This document shows positions 23,074 through 30,947 of a stretch of 35,723 nt of DNA, one piece after another. Below the pieces are notes generated by a model. The model worked only from the letters and a program-made list of their open reading frames with translations. It was not told the origin of the DNA and did not search any database. The DNA comes from Streptomyces anulatus (GTDB taxonomy: Bacteria > Actinomycetota > Actinomycetes > Streptomycetales > Streptomycetaceae): NCBI RefSeq assembly GCF_000721175.1, contig NZ_JOEZ01000049.1, positions 1 to 35,723 of the forward strand. The letters run 5' to 3'. Made by a program: the position numbers and the translations under genes. Each line of letters begins with the position of its first letter. The stretch's first letter is position 1.

Positions 23074-23886
23074 ATGAAACTCGACCTCGACGCGTACTTC
23101 GCCCGCATCGGCTGGACCGGGGAGCCCCGCCCCACGCTGGAGGTACTGCGCTCCCTGCAACGCGCGCACGTGCTCGGAATCCCCTTCGAGAACCTGGAAG
23201 CAGTCCTCGGCTCCGCGCCGTCGCTGGCGCTCGGCGACCTGGAGGCGAAACTCGTGCGCGGCGGGCGCGGCGGGTACTGCTACGAGCACAACACCCTCTT
23301 CTCCACCGTGCTGAGGCAGCTCGGCTTCTCCGTGACGCTGCTGGCGGCCCGCGTGGAGCTGGGTGCGGCGCCGGGCGACGTCCGGCCGCGCACGCACATG
23401 CTGATGCGGGTGGACGTGGAGGGCGAGCCGCACCCGTATCTGGTGGATGTCGGCTTCGGCGCGACCGGCGCCCTGCTGGAGCCGATCGAGCTGGTGGAGG
23501 GCGCCGAGCTGTTCGACGCCCCGCGCCACCACCGGCTCGTCCACGTCGCGCACGACGGCCCGCTGCCGATGTGGGAGCTCCAGGCGGAGAAGGGCGGCTC
23601 GTGGGAGCCGCAGTACTCGTTCACCCTGGAGCCGTTCGAGGCGCCGGACTACGAGGTGATCAACTGGCACATCGCGACGCACCCGCGCTCGCCGTTCCGG
23701 CAGGCGGTGTACGCGCAGCGCACCCGGATCGGCTCTCACCTGCTGCTGGCCGGGCTGGACCTGGTGGAGACGGCCGACGACGGCACGATCGAGGAGCGGC
23801 AGCTGAAGGACGGCGACGAGGCGCTGCGGGTCCTGGCCGACGACTTCGGCATCCGGCTCCCGGAGGGCACGCGGCTGCCGGAGTGA
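23074..23886 (+). CDS. nat: Arylamine N-acetyltransferase
   Basis: Acetyl-CoA-dependent N-acetyltransferase, 270 residues, the usual bacterial NAT length. The Cys-His-Asp triad is complete: C69 in RGGYCYEHN, H108 in RTHMLM, D125 in LVDVGFG. IPFENL near 36-41 is also characteristic. NATs inactivate arylamines and hydrazines, and relatives close amide rings in ansamycin pathways. No polyketide genes are nearby, so a detoxifying role is more likely. It is transcribed alone, with no operon partner. Confidence 0.93.
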   Translation: MKLDLDAYFARIGWTGEPRPTLEVLRSLQRAHVLGIPFENLEAVLGSAPSLALGDLEAKLVRGGRGGYCYEHNTLFSTVLRQLGFSVTLLAARVELGAAPGDVRPRTHMLMRVDVEGEPHPYLVDVGFGATGALLEPIELVEGAELFDAPRHHRLVHVAHDGPLPMWELQAEKGGSWEPQYSFTLEPFEAPDYEVINWHIATHPRSPFRQAVYAQRTRIGSHLLLAGLDLVETADDGTIEERQLKDGDEALRVLADDFGIRLPEGTRLPE

Positions 23887-24124
23887 GCCCCGCGCCGCCG
23901 GCCGGACGGTCCGCGTACGGCCCCCGCGTGGCGCATCTCACCCGTTCCGACGGCCCACACCTCTTTTCCAAGCCGCGACGCCGCCCCGACCGGCCGATCC
24001 CACGGTCCGGGGCGGCGGCGGGCATGGCGATGGAAGACGGAGCGGGGAGGGAACGCACCCCGGAGGGCGTACCCGGGGAGCAATCCCCGCGCACCGCGCG
24101 AAACGCGGCCGTAAGCTCGCGGAC
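23887..24124. other. Intergenic region before the aminotransferase gene
   Basis: A 238-base gap with no supported gene. The sequence is uniformly GC-rich, and I see no convincing promoter, hairpin or ribosome site apart from the immediate approach to the next start codon. Confidence 0.4.
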
Positions 24125-25336
24125 ATGCAGGTCATCCAGTCCACGAAGCTCTCCAACGTCTGTTACGAGATCCGGGGTCCCGTGCTGGAGGAGGCGATGC
24201 GGCTGGAAGCGGCCGGTCAGCGCATCCTCAAGCTGAACACGGGCAACCCCGCCGCGTTCGGGTTCGAGTGCCCGCCGGAGATCCTGGAAGACATCCTGCG
24301 CAACCTCGCGGGCGCGCACGGTTACGGCGACGCGAAGGGCCTGCTGTCCGCGCGCCGTGCGGTGGTGCAGCACTACCAGACCAAGAGGATCGACCTCGAC
24401 GTCGAGGACGTCTACCTGGGCAACGGCGTCTCCGAGCTGATCCAGATGTCGATGCAGGCGCTGCTGGACGACGGCGACGAGGTGCTCGTACCGGCCCCCG
24501 ACTATCCGCTGTGGACCGCATCGGTCTCGCTGGCGGGCGGTACGGCCGTGCACTACCGGTGCGACGAGCAGGCCGACTGGATGCCGGACCTCGCGGACAT
24601 CGAGCGGAAGATCACCGACCGCACCAAGGCCCTGGTGATCATCAACCCGAACAACCCGACCGGTGCGGTGTACGACGACGAGATGCTGCGCGGTCTCACC
24701 GAGATCGCCCGGCGGCACAACCTGATCGTCTGCTCCGACGAGATCTACGACCGGATCCTCTACGACGGCGCGACCCACACCCCGACGGCGTCGCTGGCCC
24801 CGGACCTGATGGTGCTGACCTTCAACGGGCTCTCCAAGAACTACCGGGTGGCCGGCTACCGCTCCGGCTGGCTGGCCGTCTGCGGCCCGAAGGCACACGC
24901 CACCTCGTACATCGAGGGGCTGACGATCCTCGCCAACATGCGGCTCTGCGCCAACATGCCCTCGCAGCACGCGGTGGCCACCGCGCTCGGCGGGCGGCAG
25001 TCGGTCCAGGACCTGGTGCTGCCGGGCGGCCGGATCCTGGAGCAGCGGGATGTGGCGTACGACCTGCTGACCTCGATCCCCGGGGTGACCTGTGTGAAGC
25101 CGAAGGGGGCGCTGTACCTCTTCCCCCGGCTCGACCCCAAGGTCTACAAGATCAAGGACGACCGGCAGATGGTGCTGGACCTGCTGCGGGCCGAGAAGAT
25201 CATGGTGGTGCAGGGCACCGGCTTCAACTGGCCCGAGCCCGATCACTTCCGGATCGTCACGCTGCCGACGGTGGAGGACCTGACCGACGCGGTGACCCGG
25301 ATCGGCACCTTCCTGGACGGTTACGGACAGCCTTAG
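24125..25336 (+). CDS. alaA: Alanine-type PLP-dependent aminotransferase
   Basis: Class I/II aminotransferase, 403 residues, closest in my recollection to AlaA-type glutamate-pyruvate transaminases. Residues visible are YGDAKG near 68-73 for phosphate binding, IINPNNPTGAVY, CSDEIYDRI, and the PLP lysine K238 in FNGLSKNYRVAGYRSGW with the nearby arginine. EEAMRLEAAGQRILKLNTGNP at the N terminus is typical of this subgroup. It links pyruvate/alanine and glutamate metabolism. It is a single gene. Confidence 0.9.
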   Translation: MQVIQSTKLSNVCYEIRGPVLEEAMRLEAAGQRILKLNTGNPAAFGFECPPEILEDILRNLAGAHGYGDAKGLLSARRAVVQHYQTKRIDLDVEDVYLGNGVSELIQMSMQALLDDGDEVLVPAPDYPLWTASVSLAGGTAVHYRCDEQADWMPDLADIERKITDRTKALVIINPNNPTGAVYDDEMLRGLTEIARRHNLIVCSDEIYDRILYDGATHTPTASLAPDLMVLTFNGLSKNYRVAGYRSGWLAVCGPKAHATSYIEGLTILANMRLCANMPSQHAVATALGGRQSVQDLVLPGGRILEQRDVAYDLLTSIPGVTCVKPKGALYLFPRLDPKVYKIKDDRQMVLDLLRAEKIMVVQGTGFNWPEPDHFRIVTLPTVEDLTDAVTRIGTFLDGYGQP

Positions 25337-25366
25337 GACCATCACCCTCCCGGACCAGGCATAACT

Positions 25367-25389
25367 TTAGACTCATTCCAATGTAGGAT
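25367..25389 (+). promoter_or_regulatory. Promoter with Fur-family-like box
   Basis: TTAGACT-C-ATTCCAA (25367-25381) is a 7-1-7 imperfect palindrome (5 of 7 arm positions match) like operators of Fur-family regulators. It is followed by TAGGAT (25384-25389), a classic Streptomyces -10 hexamer. It stands out as A/T-rich in this GC-rich region and lies about 30 bases before the next start codon. Confidence 0.45.
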
Positions 25390-25417
25390 GGTTCCACGCA
25401 CCATCGGGAGGCCATCC

Positions 25418-25816
25418 ATGTACGAGCCGATCCGCAGCCCCTCGGTCCACACCCCGGCCGACGACGCGGACTTTCCGCACCGCAGCCGTGAGGAGGAGCT
25501 GGACATCCAGCTCGCCGGGCACCTGGCCGCCCTCCTCGCGGTCACCGACGAACTGGGCCTCACCGCGGCGGGCGATCGTATCGCCGAGCAGGTCGCCCGG
25601 CTGCGCGGCGGCCCGCCCGCCCGGCACGCCGGCCTGACCGACGCCGCCCCCGCGGAACTCCACCGCCGCGCCCACGCACTGGCGGGCCGCGCCCTGCTGG
25701 TGGCCGCGTCGCGCGCCGACACCACCGCCGCCATCCTCTCCGCCGAGCGGATGGACGCCCACACCGCGGCCCTCGCCGGACCCGCCCCCTCCGGGCAGCT
25801 GGTCGGCGCCCACTGA
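25418..25816 (+). CDS. Small unknown protein behind a Fur-like box
   Basis: Protein of 132 residues; ATG at 25418 follows GGGAGG. It is predicted soluble and largely helical, with LDIQLAGHLAALLAVTDELGL and PAELHRRAHALAGRALLVAA. No cysteine or obvious catalytic motif is visible. It is a single gene closed by a strong hairpin. I do not recognise a named family. Control by iron or peroxide through a Fur-family protein is suggested by the promoter only. Confidence 0.7.
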   Translation: MYEPIRSPSVHTPADDADFPHRSREEELDIQLAGHLAALLAVTDELGLTAAGDRIAEQVARLRGGPPARHAGLTDAAPAELHRRAHALAGRALLVAASRADTTAAILSAERMDAHTAALAGPAPSGQLVGAH

Positions 25817-25820
25817 CGGC

Positions 25821-25855
25821 CCCGGTCCGCGTGCCGTCGAGGCGTGCGGACCGGG
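25821..25855 (+). terminator. Hairpin terminator
   Basis: CCCGGTCCGC (25821-25830) pairs perfectly with GCGGACCGGG (25846-25855). Including two G-U pairs, the stem extends inward to about 15 pairs around a GTCGA loop. It starts 4 bases after the preceding stop codon. Confidence 0.8.
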
Positions 25856-25962
25856 TGCCATGACCCTTCCCCGCCGGGACCGTTGCGTTCTGGGATGGCC
25901 CCTTCATCTGCCGTCCACCCAACTCGGCCCGGAATGTGGGTTTCCGCGAGCACGCTGCGCAG

Positions 25963-27063
25963 GTGAGACGCATCGTGGGAATCGTCCTGGCGGTCGTGCT
26001 GATCGCCGGTGTGGCAGCGGCCGTCGCGCTGGGTCGCGACAGCGGGGACAGCGGCACGGCCGGAAAGACCGTGCGCGGAGTGATCGGGTCGGAGAAGGCC
26101 GAGTTCTTCGCAGACCCCGACACCGTGAAGGCCCTCGCGGCCAAGGGGTTCACCGTCCGGACGGAGACCTCCGGGTCCTGGGCGATGGACCGACTGCCCC
26201 TGAAGGGCTACGACTTCGCCTTCCCCGGCTCCAAGGGCCCGGCCGATGAGCTGCGCCGGGGGTCCGAGGCCCAGGGCGGCCCGCTGCGGCCGTTCTACTC
26301 GCCGCTCGTCGTGGTCGCCCATCGCAACGCGGCCGAGGTCCTCGCGGACAACGGGCTGGCCCGGCTGCGGGCCGACGGCGGGTCGAAGTTCACCACGCAG
26401 GGGACGCTGCTCATGGGCTCCTACCTGGCGGCGGCCGAGGACGACCGGACCTGGCAGCAGCTCAAGGGGGCTTCCGGGCACTCCGAGTTGAGCGGCACGG
26501 TGTTCATCACGAGCACCGACCCCGTCACCTCCAACTCCGGCGCCCTCTACCTCGCCGCCGCCTCGTACGTCGCCGACGGCGGCCGGGTCGCCACGGACGC
26601 GAAGGCCGTGGAGCGCACCGCGCCCCTGATGCGCAAGCTCGTCCAGGTGCAGGGCGCGCAGCAGACGAGCAGCGACGCGCCGTTCCGCGACTTCATCAGC
26701 GGAGTGGGCAACCCCCTCGTGCTGGTCTACGAGTCGCAGGTGGCCTCCCTCCTGATGAGCAGTCAGCGGCAGGAGATAGGCGACCTCGTCGTCCTCTACC
26801 CGGACACCACGGTGTCCAGCGACCACACCCTCGTACCGCTGACCGACCACGGCCGCGAGCTCGGCGAGCTACTGTCCACCGACCCCGGGCTGCGGGAGCT
26901 GGCAGTACGGCACGGCTTCCGGCCCCAGGGCGCGGCGGCCGAGTTCATCGCCGCGACCGCGGATCACACCGCCTACATCGACCAGCGGCTGACCGGCGTA
27001 CGCCAGGCGCCCGTGCCCACGGCGGAGGTGCTGCGCTCGATGGCACGGCGGGCCCGCGGCTGA
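25963..27063 (+). CDS. Membrane-anchored solute-binding-like protein of the TelA/VWA operon
   Basis: Protein of about 366 residues; GTG at 25963 (VRRIVGIVLAVVLIAG) puts a signal-anchor at the N terminus. An ATG at 25936 in the same frame is the alternative; neither has a strong ribosome site. The rest resembles a type 2 periplasmic-binding fold: DFAFPGSKGPADELRRG, SPLVVVAHRN, TSTDPVTSNSGALYLAAASY (TDP motif at about 185) and NPLVLVYESQVASLL. There is no lipobox Cys. The TDPxxSNSG motif recurs in the third gene of the operon. There is no ABC permease or ATPase nearby, so a sensing or ligand-capture role is more likely than transport. Ligand unknown. Confidence 0.7.
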   Translation: MRRIVGIVLAVVLIAGVAAAVALGRDSGDSGTAGKTVRGVIGSEKAEFFADPDTVKALAAKGFTVRTETSGSWAMDRLPLKGYDFAFPGSKGPADELRRGSEAQGGPLRPFYSPLVVVAHRNAAEVLADNGLARLRADGGSKFTTQGTLLMGSYLAAAEDDRTWQQLKGASGHSELSGTVFITSTDPVTSNSGALYLAAASYVADGGRVATDAKAVERTAPLMRKLVQVQGAQQTSSDAPFRDFISGVGNPLVLVYESQVASLLMSSQRQEIGDLVVLYPDTTVSSDHTLVPLTDHGRELGELLSTDPGLRELAVRHGFRPQGAAAEFIAATADHTAYIDQRLTGVRQAPVPTAEVLRSMARRARG

Positions 27064-27161
27064 CGACGCCCCCGCCCGCACTCAGCCCTGTTCCCGCGGT
27101 CCCGGCAGCCGGGCCTGTCCCCGGCTCCGGACCCGCACTCGCAGCACAGGAGACTGCCACC

Positions 27162-28427
27162 ATGCCCCAGGACGCCGGAGCCCGGAACGCCGGGCCTCAG
27201 GACGCAGGATCCCAGCACGCCGGACCCCAGGACCCTCGACGGCCGTTCGACCCGCCGACCACCCCGCTCGTGCTCACCCCGCCCGCGCCCGTCGCCCCCG
27301 TCCGCGCCGAGCAGGCCGCCGGGCTCGTCCCGGTCGCGGAGGCCGTGCGCGCCGACATGGTCCGGCGCGCCGAGGAGTACGTCGACAGCCTCGCCGGGCT
27401 CGACGCACGCTCCCCCGAATTCGGCGCCCGGGTCGGCGAGATCGCCGCGCTCGGGCAGGGCGACATCCGCAGCGCCGCCCAGCAGTCCAACCGGATGCTG
27501 GACCGCACCGTCCGCGCGCTCGCCTCCGGCGAGGGCGACGCCCCGGCCCGTGTGGGGTCCTCCCTGGTCGAGCTGCGCCGCACGGTGGAGGACCTCGACC
27601 CGCGCGACACCCCGGGGCGCGGGGCCCGCCGGCTGCTGTCCCGGCTGCCGGGCGGGCGCCGGCTGCGCGACCACGTCGCGAAGTACGCCTCCGCCAAGGG
27701 GACTCTCGACCGGATCGTCGGCTCGCTCCGCGGCGGCCAGGACGAACTGCGCCGCGACAACGCCGCGTTGCACACCGAGCGCACCCGCCTCTGGGACTCC
27801 ATGGGCAAGCTGCAGGAGTACGCGGTGCTCACCGAGGCCCTCGACGGCGTCGTGGAGCGGCGCATCGCGGAGGCCGAGACCGCGGGCGATCCGGTACGGG
27901 CGGACGCGCTGCGGGCCGACGTCCTCTTCCCCGTACGGCAGAAGCACCAGGACCTGCTGACCCAGATCGCGGTGTGCGCCCAGGGGTACCTGGCGATGGA
28001 CGTCGTGCGGCGCAACAACGACGAACTGATCAAGGGCGTCGACCGGGCGGCCACCACCACCGTGTCGGCGCTGCGGATCGCGGTGATGCTGTCCTCGGCG
28101 CTGGAGAACCAGCGCCGGGTGACCGAGCAGGTGCAGGTGCTGCGCTCGACCACCGAGGACCTGATCCGGGGCAACGCGGAGATGCTCGCCACGCAGAGCG
28201 GGGAGATCCAGCGCATCGCGGCCGACCCCGCGGTCGGCGTCGAGACCCTGCGCACCGCGTTCGGGCAGATCTACGCGACGCTCGACGCCATCGACACGTA
28301 CAGGGCGCGGGCGACCGAGACCATGGCCGCCACCGTGGAGTCGCTGACCGCCGAACTCCAGGAGGCCGGGGCCCGGTTGGAACGCAGCCGGGCCGCCGAC
28401 TCCACGCTGGAAGGGGGCCGCTCATGA
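27162..28427 (+). CDS. TelA-family toxic anion resistance protein
   Basis: Protein of 421 residues of the TelA family, named for tellurite resistance. It is predicted cytoplasmic and helical, with long coiled-coil stretches. Family features are EIAALGQGDIRSAAQQSNRMLDR-type sequence near 97-120, KLQEYAVLTEALD, FPVRQKHQDLLTQIAVCAQG, and RRNNDELIKGVDRAATTTV followed by ALRIAVMLSSALENQR. The first 25 residues contain degenerate repeats of AGPQDAG. ATG at 27162 follows AGGAGA. It starts 98 bases after the solute-binding-like gene and overlaps the next gene by four bases, so it is tightly coupled to the VWA lipoprotein. TelA proteins occur with Ter-type stress systems; no TerD is present here. Confidence 0.88.
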   Translation: MPQDAGARNAGPQDAGSQHAGPQDPRRPFDPPTTPLVLTPPAPVAPVRAEQAAGLVPVAEAVRADMVRRAEEYVDSLAGLDARSPEFGARVGEIAALGQGDIRSAAQQSNRMLDRTVRALASGEGDAPARVGSSLVELRRTVEDLDPRDTPGRGARRLLSRLPGGRRLRDHVAKYASAKGTLDRIVGSLRGGQDELRRDNAALHTERTRLWDSMGKLQEYAVLTEALDGVVERRIAEAETAGDPVRADALRADVLFPVRQKHQDLLTQIAVCAQGYLAMDVVRRNNDELIKGVDRAATTTVSALRIAVMLSSALENQRRVTEQVQVLRSTTEDLIRGNAEMLATQSGEIQRIAADPAVGVETLRTAFGQIYATLDAIDTYRARATETMAATVESLTAELQEAGARLERSRAADSTLEGGRS

Positions 28428-30115
28428 GAAGCCGCCCGAAGCCCGCACGACGGGCCGCACGCCGGTCCGAGCGGACCCGGGCCGAGCGCACCAGGCCCGG
28501 CGCCCGCACGACGCCCGGCCGCCGCCTCCGGCGCGCGTTCCTCCCGCTGCTGGCCGCGGCCCTGATCGTCCCGCTCGCCGCCTGCACGACGGACCGGGAC
28601 GCCGAACGGGACACCGGCCGGGGCGGCGACGACGGACGGCCTAGCGCGGGAACCGTCCGGGTGCTGGCCTCCAGCGAACTCAGCGACATGGAACCCCTGC
28701 TGGAGATGGCCCGCGAGGCCACGGGGATCACCGTGCGGCCCACCTGGGCAGGCACCCTGGACGCCGTGGAGCGCCTGGCGTCCGGGAAGGCGGACGGGGC
28801 GTTCGACGCGGTGTGGCTGTCCTCCAACGACTATCTGCGCCTCGACCCGGAGGCCGCCCGCAAGATCGCCTCCGAGACCCCGCTGATGGCCTCCCCGGTC
28901 GCCCTCGGGGTGCGGCCCGCGGCGGTGCGGCGGCTCGGCTGGGATGCCGGGGAGGTCAGCTGGGCACAGGTCCACCGGGCGGTCGCGGCCGGGGACCTGA
29001 CGTACGGGATGACCGACCCGAGCCGCTCCAACTCCGGTTTCGCCGGGCTGATCTCGGTGGCGTCCGGGCTCTCCGGCGCGCAGGCGGCGCTCACCGACGC
29101 CGACGTCCGCAAGGCCGGGCCGAAGCTGAAGGAGTTCTTCGCCGGGCAGCGGCTGACCTCCGGTTCCTCGGGCTGGCTGGCCTCCGCGTACGCCCGGCGC
29201 TCCACGGTGGACGCGCTGATCAACTACGAGTCGGTGCTGCTGTCGCTGAACCGGGACACCGGCGCCGGGCTGACGGTGATCCGCCCCCGCGACGGGGTGG
29301 TGACCGCCGACTACCCGCTGAGCGCGCTCACCGGGGCCACGCCCGACGCCCGGGACGCCGTACGGACCCTGGCCGAGCACTTCCGGTCCACCGGGGTGCA
29401 GCGGGAGATCACCGCGCGGACCCTTCGCCGACCGGTCGTCGCGGCCGCGCGTCCCGCCGATCCGCTCTCCCCCGAGCAGCGCCGCGAACTGCCTTTCCCC
29501 GGTACGCGTTCGGTCGCGGACGGGCTGCTGTCCTCGTACGAGCACCGGCTGAGGCGGCCGTCGCGAACCGTGTACGTGCTGGACACCTCCGGGTCGATGG
29601 AGGGCGGGCGGCTGGCGCAGCTGAAGTCCGCGCTGAACGGGCTGACCGGCGACTTCCGTGAGCGTGAACAGGTCACGCTGCTGCCGTTCGGGTCCACCGT
29701 CAAACAGGTCCGCACGCACACCGTCGACCCGGCGGACCCGAAGGCGGGCCCTGCGGCGATCCGGTCGGACACCGCGGCGCTGACGGCCGAGGGGGACACC
29801 GCGATCTACTCGTCACTCGCCGCGGCCTACGACCACCTCGGCCCGGACACCGAGTCCGCGTTCACCTCCATCGTGCTGATGACGGACGGCGAGAACACGG
29901 CGGGCCGGTCGGCGGCGGAGTTCGCGGCGTTCTACCGGGCGCTGCCCGCCGCCCGTCAGGTCACCCCGGTGTTCCCGATCGTGTTCGGCGACTCCGACCG
30001 CTCGGAGCTGGAATCGATCGCCGAGCTGACCGGCGGCCGGCTCTTCGACGGGACGAAGGAGGAGGGTCCCGGTTCGCTGGACGGGGCGTTCGAGGAGATC
30101 CGTGGCTACCAGTAG
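28424..30115 (+). CDS. Lipoprotein with solute-binding-like and von Willebrand A domains
   Basis: Protein of 563 residues. The N terminus is long and Arg-rich (about 39 residues), then a hydrophobic core and lipobox LAAC (C54); the RRAFLPLL stretch could direct Tat export. Residues of about 78-340 form a type 2 solute-binding-like domain (VRVLASSELSDMEPLLE, FDAVWLSSNDYL, TDPSRSNSGFAGL at about 197). Residues of about 380-560 form a VWA domain with an intact metal site: DTSGSM (D387, S389, S391), the Thr in EGDTAIYSSL, and MTDGENTAG. ATG overlaps the telA-like stop (ATGA). The protein would sit on the outer face of the membrane and may bind a protein partner through the VWA domain while sampling a ligand. 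Confidence 0.85.
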   Translation: MRSRPKPARRAARRSERTRAERTRPGARTTPGRRLRRAFLPLLAAALIVPLAACTTDRDAERDTGRGGDDGRPSAGTVRVLASSELSDMEPLLEMAREATGITVRPTWAGTLDAVERLASGKADGAFDAVWLSSNDYLRLDPEAARKIASETPLMASPVALGVRPAAVRRLGWDAGEVSWAQVHRAVAAGDLTYGMTDPSRSNSGFAGLISVASGLSGAQAALTDADVRKAGPKLKEFFAGQRLTSGSSGWLASAYARRSTVDALINYESVLLSLNRDTGAGLTVIRPRDGVVTADYPLSALTGATPDARDAVRTLAEHFRSTGVQREITARTLRRPVVAAARPADPLSPEQRRELPFPGTRSVADGLLSSYEHRLRRPSRTVYVLDTSGSMEGGRLAQLKSALNGLTGDFREREQVTLLPFGSTVKQVRTHTVDPADPKAGPAAIRSDTAALTAEGDTAIYSSLAAAYDHLGPDTESAFTSIVLMTDGENTAGRSAAEFAAFYRALPAARQVTPVFPIVFGDSDRSELESIAELTGGRLFDGTKEEGPGSLDGAFEEIRGYQ

Positions 30116-30791
30116 GAGCCGGGGCGGAGGAAGATCCGTGGCAGCCCGGGTGGCCGGCTATCTGGAGTCGGCCCGGAATCTGACCGGCAGCGCCGCGGCC
30201 CTCGGCGGTCTCGCTCTCACCTTCGCCGGGTTCGCCGGGGCGTACTGGCCGGTGGTGGTCGGCGGGCTGTACGGGGCGGGCGCGCTGCTCGCCCCGCCGC
30301 GCCGGCCGCCCGCGCCCGCGTTCGAGGAGCCGTCGTCCCGGCTGGACGAGCTGCGGGCCGACCTCGTGACCCTGCGGGCGTATCTGGACCGGGTGGACCT
30401 GCCGGCCGCCGCGACGGAACGGCTCGCCGCGCTGACCGGTCTGCTGGACGGGCTGCTGGCCCCCGGCTGGGTCTCCGAGGCACTGGCGGACGATCCGGAG
30501 GGCGTGCACGTGGTGGCGCGGGCGGTGCGCCGGGATGTTCCGGAGTCCGTCGACACGTATCTGCGGACCCGGTGGTGGACGCGGCTCGCGCCGGGCGCGC
30601 GGGCTCCGGAGGAGGAGCTGGAGCGGCAGGTGGCGCTGCTGCACGGGGAGGCGCAGGAGCTGGTGGACGGGTTGCGGGAGGCGGAGGAGTTGCGCCAGCG
30701 GTCCCACACGAAGTACCTGGAGGACCGGGGCGGCGGCGGGGGCGGCCTGCGGCGCACACCTCCCGCGGAGGGGCGGCCCCCGGAACCGTGA
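30102..30791 (+). CDS. Small membrane protein closing the TelA/VWA operon
   Basis: Protein of 229 residues. GTG at 30102 overlaps the VWA gene by 14 bases, the closest coupling in the operon. Two adjacent hydrophobic helices (about 29-65, LGGLALTFAGFAGAYWPVVVGG) form a hairpin anchor. The remainder is a soluble helical domain (LDELRADLVTLRAYLDRV, then VSEALADDPEGVHVVARAVR) and ends in a charged, Gly-rich tail. I do not recognise a family. It probably anchors TelA or the VWA partner at the membrane. The stop codon lies in the loop of the terminator hairpin. Confidence 0.75.
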   Translation: MATSRSRGGGRSVAARVAGYLESARNLTGSAAALGGLALTFAGFAGAYWPVVVGGLYGAGALLAPPRRPPAPAFEEPSSRLDELRADLVTLRAYLDRVDLPAAATERLAALTGLLDGLLAPGWVSEALADDPEGVHVVARAVRRDVPESVDTYLRTRWWTRLAPGARAPEEELERQVALLHGEAQELVDGLREAEELRQRSHTKYLEDRGGGGGGLRRTPPAEGRPPEP

Positions 30792-30807
30792 GGGGGTTCC
30801 GGGGGCC
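30775..30807 (+). terminator. Hairpin terminator spanning the operon's last stop codon
   Basis: GGCCCCCGGAACC (30775-30787) is perfectly complementary to GGTTCCGGGGGCC (30795-30807), with a 7-base loop that holds most of the TGA at 30789-30791. A 13-pair GC stem this close to the stop is a strong terminator. Confidence 0.85.
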
Positions 30808-30838
30808 GGAGGGGCTGTCCGTGGTCGGGGACGGCCCC

Positions 30839-30862
30839 GGGGCTGTCGGCGACGACAGCCCC
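30839..30862. terminator. Second tandem hairpin terminator
   Basis: GGGGCTGTCG (30839-30848) pairs with CGACAGCCCC (30853-30862) around a 4-base loop. It follows the first hairpin by about 30 bases and lies between convergent operons, so it can also stop reading from the PEP carboxykinase side. Confidence 0.8.
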
Positions 30863-30947
30863 GTACCGCGGCGGGTCGTCTTCGTACCCACAGGTCAGGG
30901 CGGATGTCCGACGCACCCGGCCGCGGGGTTCATGAGGAGTGGCGGCC

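Noticed and set aside
27165..27245. AGPQDAG-like repeats at the TelA N terminus considered as a functional repeat
   Set aside because: They are degenerate, few and confined to a disordered leader; probably simple slippage.
26973..28255. Long minus-strand frames opposite the TelA gene
   Set aside because: They carry no motif, and the plus-strand TelA protein accounts for the region.
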